This document shows, one piece after another, positions 60,001 to 64,000 of a stretch of 64,000 nucleotides of DNA. The position numbers and the translations under genes are program-made. The notes beneath the pieces are model-generated. The model ran no database searches. It saw only the letters and a program-made list of their open reading frames with translations, and had not been told where the DNA came from. The stretch covers positions 131,805 through 195,804 of the forward strand of contig QANU01098580.1 in NCBI GenBank assembly GCA_003254905.1, written 5' to 3'. Position 1 is the stretch's first letter. Each line of letters starts with the position of its first letter. The stretch is from Nissolia schottii. Taxonomy: Eukaryota; Streptophyta; Magnoliopsida; Fabales; Fabaceae.

Positions 60001-63000
60001 TTTGTAAACGGTATTTAGTATTTTTTTTCCGGAACTTTTATTTGATATAACGATTGAGGTTTGGTTTCACAGAGCATTAGAGTATAATGAAATGTATTTT
60101 CATTTCTTATTTAACTAAGTTGGTAGTTAAGTTAGTTAATATTTTCCTTTTTTACAAATACAGAAAACAAATTCTGTTATTCTGTTTCTGCTATTCTGTT
60201 TTTGCTGTTTGCTATTTAACTAACAGGGAGAGAATAGTCCATCAGTATAATAAATTATGATTTCAATCTCAAATAAAAACGTCAATAACATGTGTAATAT
60301 TTGGACATGATTGTTTTGTGTAAAATGAGACATGTCAAAGTGGAATTATTGCATAAATATAAATTGGTAAAACTCATAAACATATAAATATATCTTTAAT
60401 GAAGATTAGAGAATTTATATTTTTTATGAATGTGCTAAATAAAAGAAGTCATAAATTCATGTCTATCTAAAGCTTCACGTCGAAAATCCAAAAAGGGTAA
60501 AACTACCATTACATGTATGGGGGAGGAACAACTGAATAAGGAAACCAGTGAAAAATTAGTCAAGGAATGTTCAAGAAGATATGCTTGAAAAAAAAGAAGG
60601 AAAATAGATATGCCTTATGGGAAAAAGGAAAGAAAATGACAATTGTCTTATGTGGTTGTAGCTGCAGTAGGCAAGAAGGTACGTACTTGTTTGTGTGTTG
60701 TGTTTGTATTGCATTGATGTGCATATATTTCCCCCATTTTTCTGATTCAGAAAGTAAAATAAAATAAATGGGTGGTTTAGAGTTGAAAGGGTTTTTCTTA
60801 TTTAAATCTGGTTTCAGTTTTTTGTTGGGACATTAACGAGCTGATGTTCACATCTGGACTGGTCCTCTTGCTAGCTGGCTATTGGTTGCTACTTGCTATT
60901 ACATCAAAGATGCTTCATTTTTTTGCTAGATTTAAAATAAAAAAAAAATTGTAGATAAAGATGTTTAATTTAATGAGAAATTATTGTTTATTCCTATTGA
61001 AAGCTTGCTAGATTTTTTTAAAAAAAATTAGACAAAGATGTTTAACTTAATAAGAAATTCTTATATGTTTTTTAGTATATTTAATGTGTGCTTTAAAAGT
61101 ATTATCGAGATTCGATTTTAACTTATAATATTGTAAAATCATATAAAAGTTAAGGTTTAAATGATTGATAATGTTCTTAAAGCACGCATTAAATATGCTC
61201 CAAGAACATGTAAAAAGTTTTTTAATTTAATATTGATAAATACTCGTTAGATTTACATCCTCTAAAGTCAGAAATTCATTTTTAATGATAAAGTAATTTT
61301 TTTTTATAAATTAACCAATAAAATAAAAAATAAATTTATTGACGTTTTATTAATATAAAAATAAAAATTCATAATTTACCATTTTAAATGAGTCGGTGTC
61401 CATAATTGATTGAGTGATTTGAGAGAGGACTAATGCCAACTACAACAAAACTCATCAATTCTCTCAAAAATGATTTTAATTATTAAATATCACAAAAATA
61501 TATTGATTATATATAGAGAGATAGAGAGACTTTATATAGAGACAGAGGGTTACTCGCCTAAATGTGCAATCTTGGGAATGATGGAACGCTTACTCCGACC
61601 AATGAGAACTCAAATGCATGAGTGCAATCTTGCGTTAGTTGGAAAGGATATATTTTTCTACCTCTAAAAGAATTAGTAGTCTACTTTCATAAATCATAAT
61701 AATAGAGTGAGGCAAACATTGGTATATAAAAATAAAAAAATAAAAAAAATTAAAACTGTGAAACTCCACTAGGAAATTGACTTTTATAGGCAATTTATTG
61801 ACGAAATTTTGTGGATTATCAACCGATTTTAGTGGTTCTGATCTATTTTTTGTTGAATATTATTTAACGGTAATGAGCTCATCGATAACTACTTACTGAC
61901 GGATAATGAATTTATTGATAATTAGCAATTGATATATCTAAAAATAACAAGGCTAAAAAATAATGTCAGAGAGAAGGTTATCGACATATATATTCACCAA
62001 AAATTCCAAAAATGCTAAAAACTATATTAAAATATATAAAATAATTAGTTAATACATAAATAAAAATAAATATTATTATTAATCAATATAACCAAAATAT
62101 ATTAATGCAAAACACATATGCAATTTTTTATTACAAAATCCATAAAACCTTACATTATTCTCTACACCATCCTTTACTCTGAGAGTCATTTGTTAGCATC
62201 TTCTATTGGCAAAGAATCCTACCCTACACCTCCGACAACAAAATATAAAATTTAGTATGATCTTATAGTGGACATTATATTATTCATTACCATACTTGGT
62301 CTTCTACTAGCAGAGGATTCCCTACCCCTGCAGACTTACCACCTCTGGCAATGGGTAATTGTCTTCTGACAAATCCACACTAGAGCCCTAGAAGTACTAA
62401 ACCCTAATTTGACGATGGTGGACCATCTGATGACAGAGAACGATTCCCTCCCTGCGCATCCAAACCATAAATCCTTTCCAGGAGAGCAATTCAATGTTCG
62501 GGATCATCTTCAAACTGTGGTTATAACAATGAGGGAAGTGCCTCTGAAGGTAGAGGTGGAGACTAACTTTTGTTTGCCATATTCATTATAATCATACTCT
62601 TAAATATACTTAAATCCTAAATCCTAACACAAATCCAACATATTCAACTTAACATACATCTAGCACAAATCCTAAATATATTCAATTTCACATAAATCTA
62701 ATACAAATCATAAATATATTCCACTTCACATAGATCTAACACAAATACTAAATATATTCAACTTAACATACATCTAACACAAATCTTAAATATATTAAAC
62801 TTCACATAAATCTAACACAAATAACAATCTCAAATAAATCCAATTCAGTCAATTCAATTCAGTCAAAATCAAATAAAATAAAAAAGACAAGAACATACTC
62901 ACGATGGTGGTTAGTGCAATGGTGGCAGAGGCAGGAAATGGCGGAAGGGGCGACGACGATAGTGGTGGCTGGCTAGACATGGCTGGAGCAGTGGTGGCGA

Positions 63001-63560
63001 CATGGGAGGGCAGTGGGGAAGGGACGACGGAGAGAGTAGAGAGAATGGTGAGAAGTAAGGAAGAAGAGAATAATCTCATATTTAAAGACATGGTCACTAT
63101 AACCAACAGATTTATCCGCCGGTAATTTCACAAAATCCGCCAATAAACTAACAAATGAAACACAACGTTTTCTTTGGGTGAAAAATTTTCCACTCAATGG
63201 CAAAATGATTACCGGCAGATGAACCCTCCAATAAGGGTAAAATCTATCGGTAATAACCTAAACCCTAAATTCTAAACCCTAGAGCAATTCAATGAATTCC
63301 TTGTGTATAACAAAAATTAAAGTCATATTAATAAGTAATTGCATATATCTAAGCTATCTAAAAGTGTCTAGGTACACTTTTATCACCCTTTTACATAGAC
63401 TAATAATTAAGCAAAACCATATATTATAGTATAAGAATTATAAATTAACGAATAGTGTGTGTATGTACATGTTAATCTTTAAACATGCCATCGACTTGAG
63501 TGTGCATAATAATCAATTATTAATTTATTCGTTGTGCACAATCGATCATTATATGATAAA
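60001..63560. other. Intergenic, AT-rich, repeats
   Basis: No gene is recognised. 61740-63290 contains motifs such as TTGACGAAATTTTGTGGA and CCGCCGGTAATT that resemble transposon subterminal repeats, but ends could not be paired. A minisatellite lies at 62626. The open frames at 62409 and 62904 look like noise. Confidence 0.4.
62626..62822 (+). repeat. Minisatellite, 38-bp unit, about 5 copies
   Basis: The unit starts AACACAAATC and contains TAAATATATTCAACTTAACA then TACATCT; the first unit is 36 bp and the others 38 bp, with alternation of TTAACATACAT and TTCACATAAAT. Confidence 0.85.
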
Positions 63561-63577
63561 CCTTGTAATTTGTGGAA

Positions 63578-64000
63578 CTAACTGATAAGTGCCAAATTGT
63601 GATAAAATGCTAGAAGATAATTGGCACTTATCTGTTCTTAATCAGTATAAAACAGTTAAAATAATTCCAAATCAATACAAGTTTTTATGCAATGGATTAA
63701 TAGGCAGTTAATGGCTTGAATCTGTGTAATTATTGCAGGAAAACAACAGGAAATGAAAGGAAAGGAAGCCATGCAATTGTTACAATGAACAAGGCAAGAA
63801 GACAAAGTATAGAAAAAGAACAATCGCTCAGCGCAACCACATCCATCGCCCAGCGATAAGCACATGTGTTTTCTCATCCTTCGCCTCTTTAGTTCTCCCC
63901 TGTGTTACTTACCCTATCTTACTTGAAATAGAAAACATACAAGCATTATTATATATATCATACTTACAAACTCTGGGTTGCCTCCCAGGAAGCGCTCTTT
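63578..64000. mobile_element. Edge of an LTR retrotransposon (gypsy-like), partial
   Basis: The sequence from TGATAAGTGCCAAATT (63581), through CGCTCAGCGCAACC and CGCCCAGCGATAAG, to GGGTTGCCTCCCAGGAAGCG (63976-63995) has the wording of legume gypsy-type LTR and flanking DNA, recalled from memory. GATAAGTGCCAA is repeated inverted at 63621-63632. The element runs off the right edge, so no second LTR can be checked. Confidence 0.4.

Noticed and set aside
61740..63290. Possible CACTA transposon
   Set aside because: Subterminal-like motifs and a CACTAGG at 61769 were seen, but no matching inverted right end or target duplication could be found.
1..64000. CRISPR arrays, bacterial operons or ribosome-binding sites
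   Set aside because: None are seen; the window is a plant nuclear sequence with spliced genes and Pol III snRNA promoters.

Overview
This is nuclear DNA of a flowering plant, most likely a legume close to the soybean/bean group. The evidence is spliced plant genes with short AT-rich introns, plant-type U6 and U3 promoters (an upstream RTCCCACATCG-like element plus a TATA box), a plant tRNA-type SINE and a gypsy-like LTR. The species call is inference; the plant call is firm. All comparisons were made by eye.

Layout. 1-2.5 kb: the 5' part of a C2H2 zinc-finger gene on the minus strand. 4.1-10.6 kb: a complete ten-exon USP/coiled-coil/kinase-like/U-box gene (minus) with an RTE LINE scrap in intron 4. 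13.4-15.6 kb: a five-exon coiled-coil gene (plus). 18.0-18.2 kb: a 57-codon CHCH/Cox19-like gene (plus). 20.5-30.2 kb: a rearranged repeat region with two intact U6 genes, one intact U3 snoRNA gene and pseudogene pieces. 31-34 kb: repeats, including a hAT-like element with an exact 8-bp target duplication. 34.1-36.6 kb: a five-exon class-3 lipase gene (minus). 37.8-40.0 kb: three tandem copies of a unit of about 740 bp. 40.4-41.3 kb: ribosomal protein eL36. 42.4-50.6 kb: two further direct copies of the snRNA block, with intact and broken U6 and U3 genes. 52.1-59.6 kb: an NLP6/7-type RWP-RK transcription factor (minus), whose second intron holds a 3.0 kb Mutator-like element with inverted repeats of about 245 bp and a decayed plant-mobile-domain gene. 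59.6-64 kb: promoter, AT-rich DNA, a minisatellite and an LTR edge.

The most unusual part is 20.5-52.2 kb. A block made of the 3' end of the NLP gene, its downstream DNA, a U6 gene facing a U3 gene, a second U6 and a fragment of an SLH-type gene has been copied in direct and inverted orientation. Four full-length U6 genes, one complete U3 gene, two broken U3 copies and one U6 copy fused to foreign sequence result. The spliced reading frames proposed for the U-box kinase, coiled-coil, lipase, eL36 and NLP genes all close in frame from start to stop. One lipase intron requires a GC-AG splice pair.
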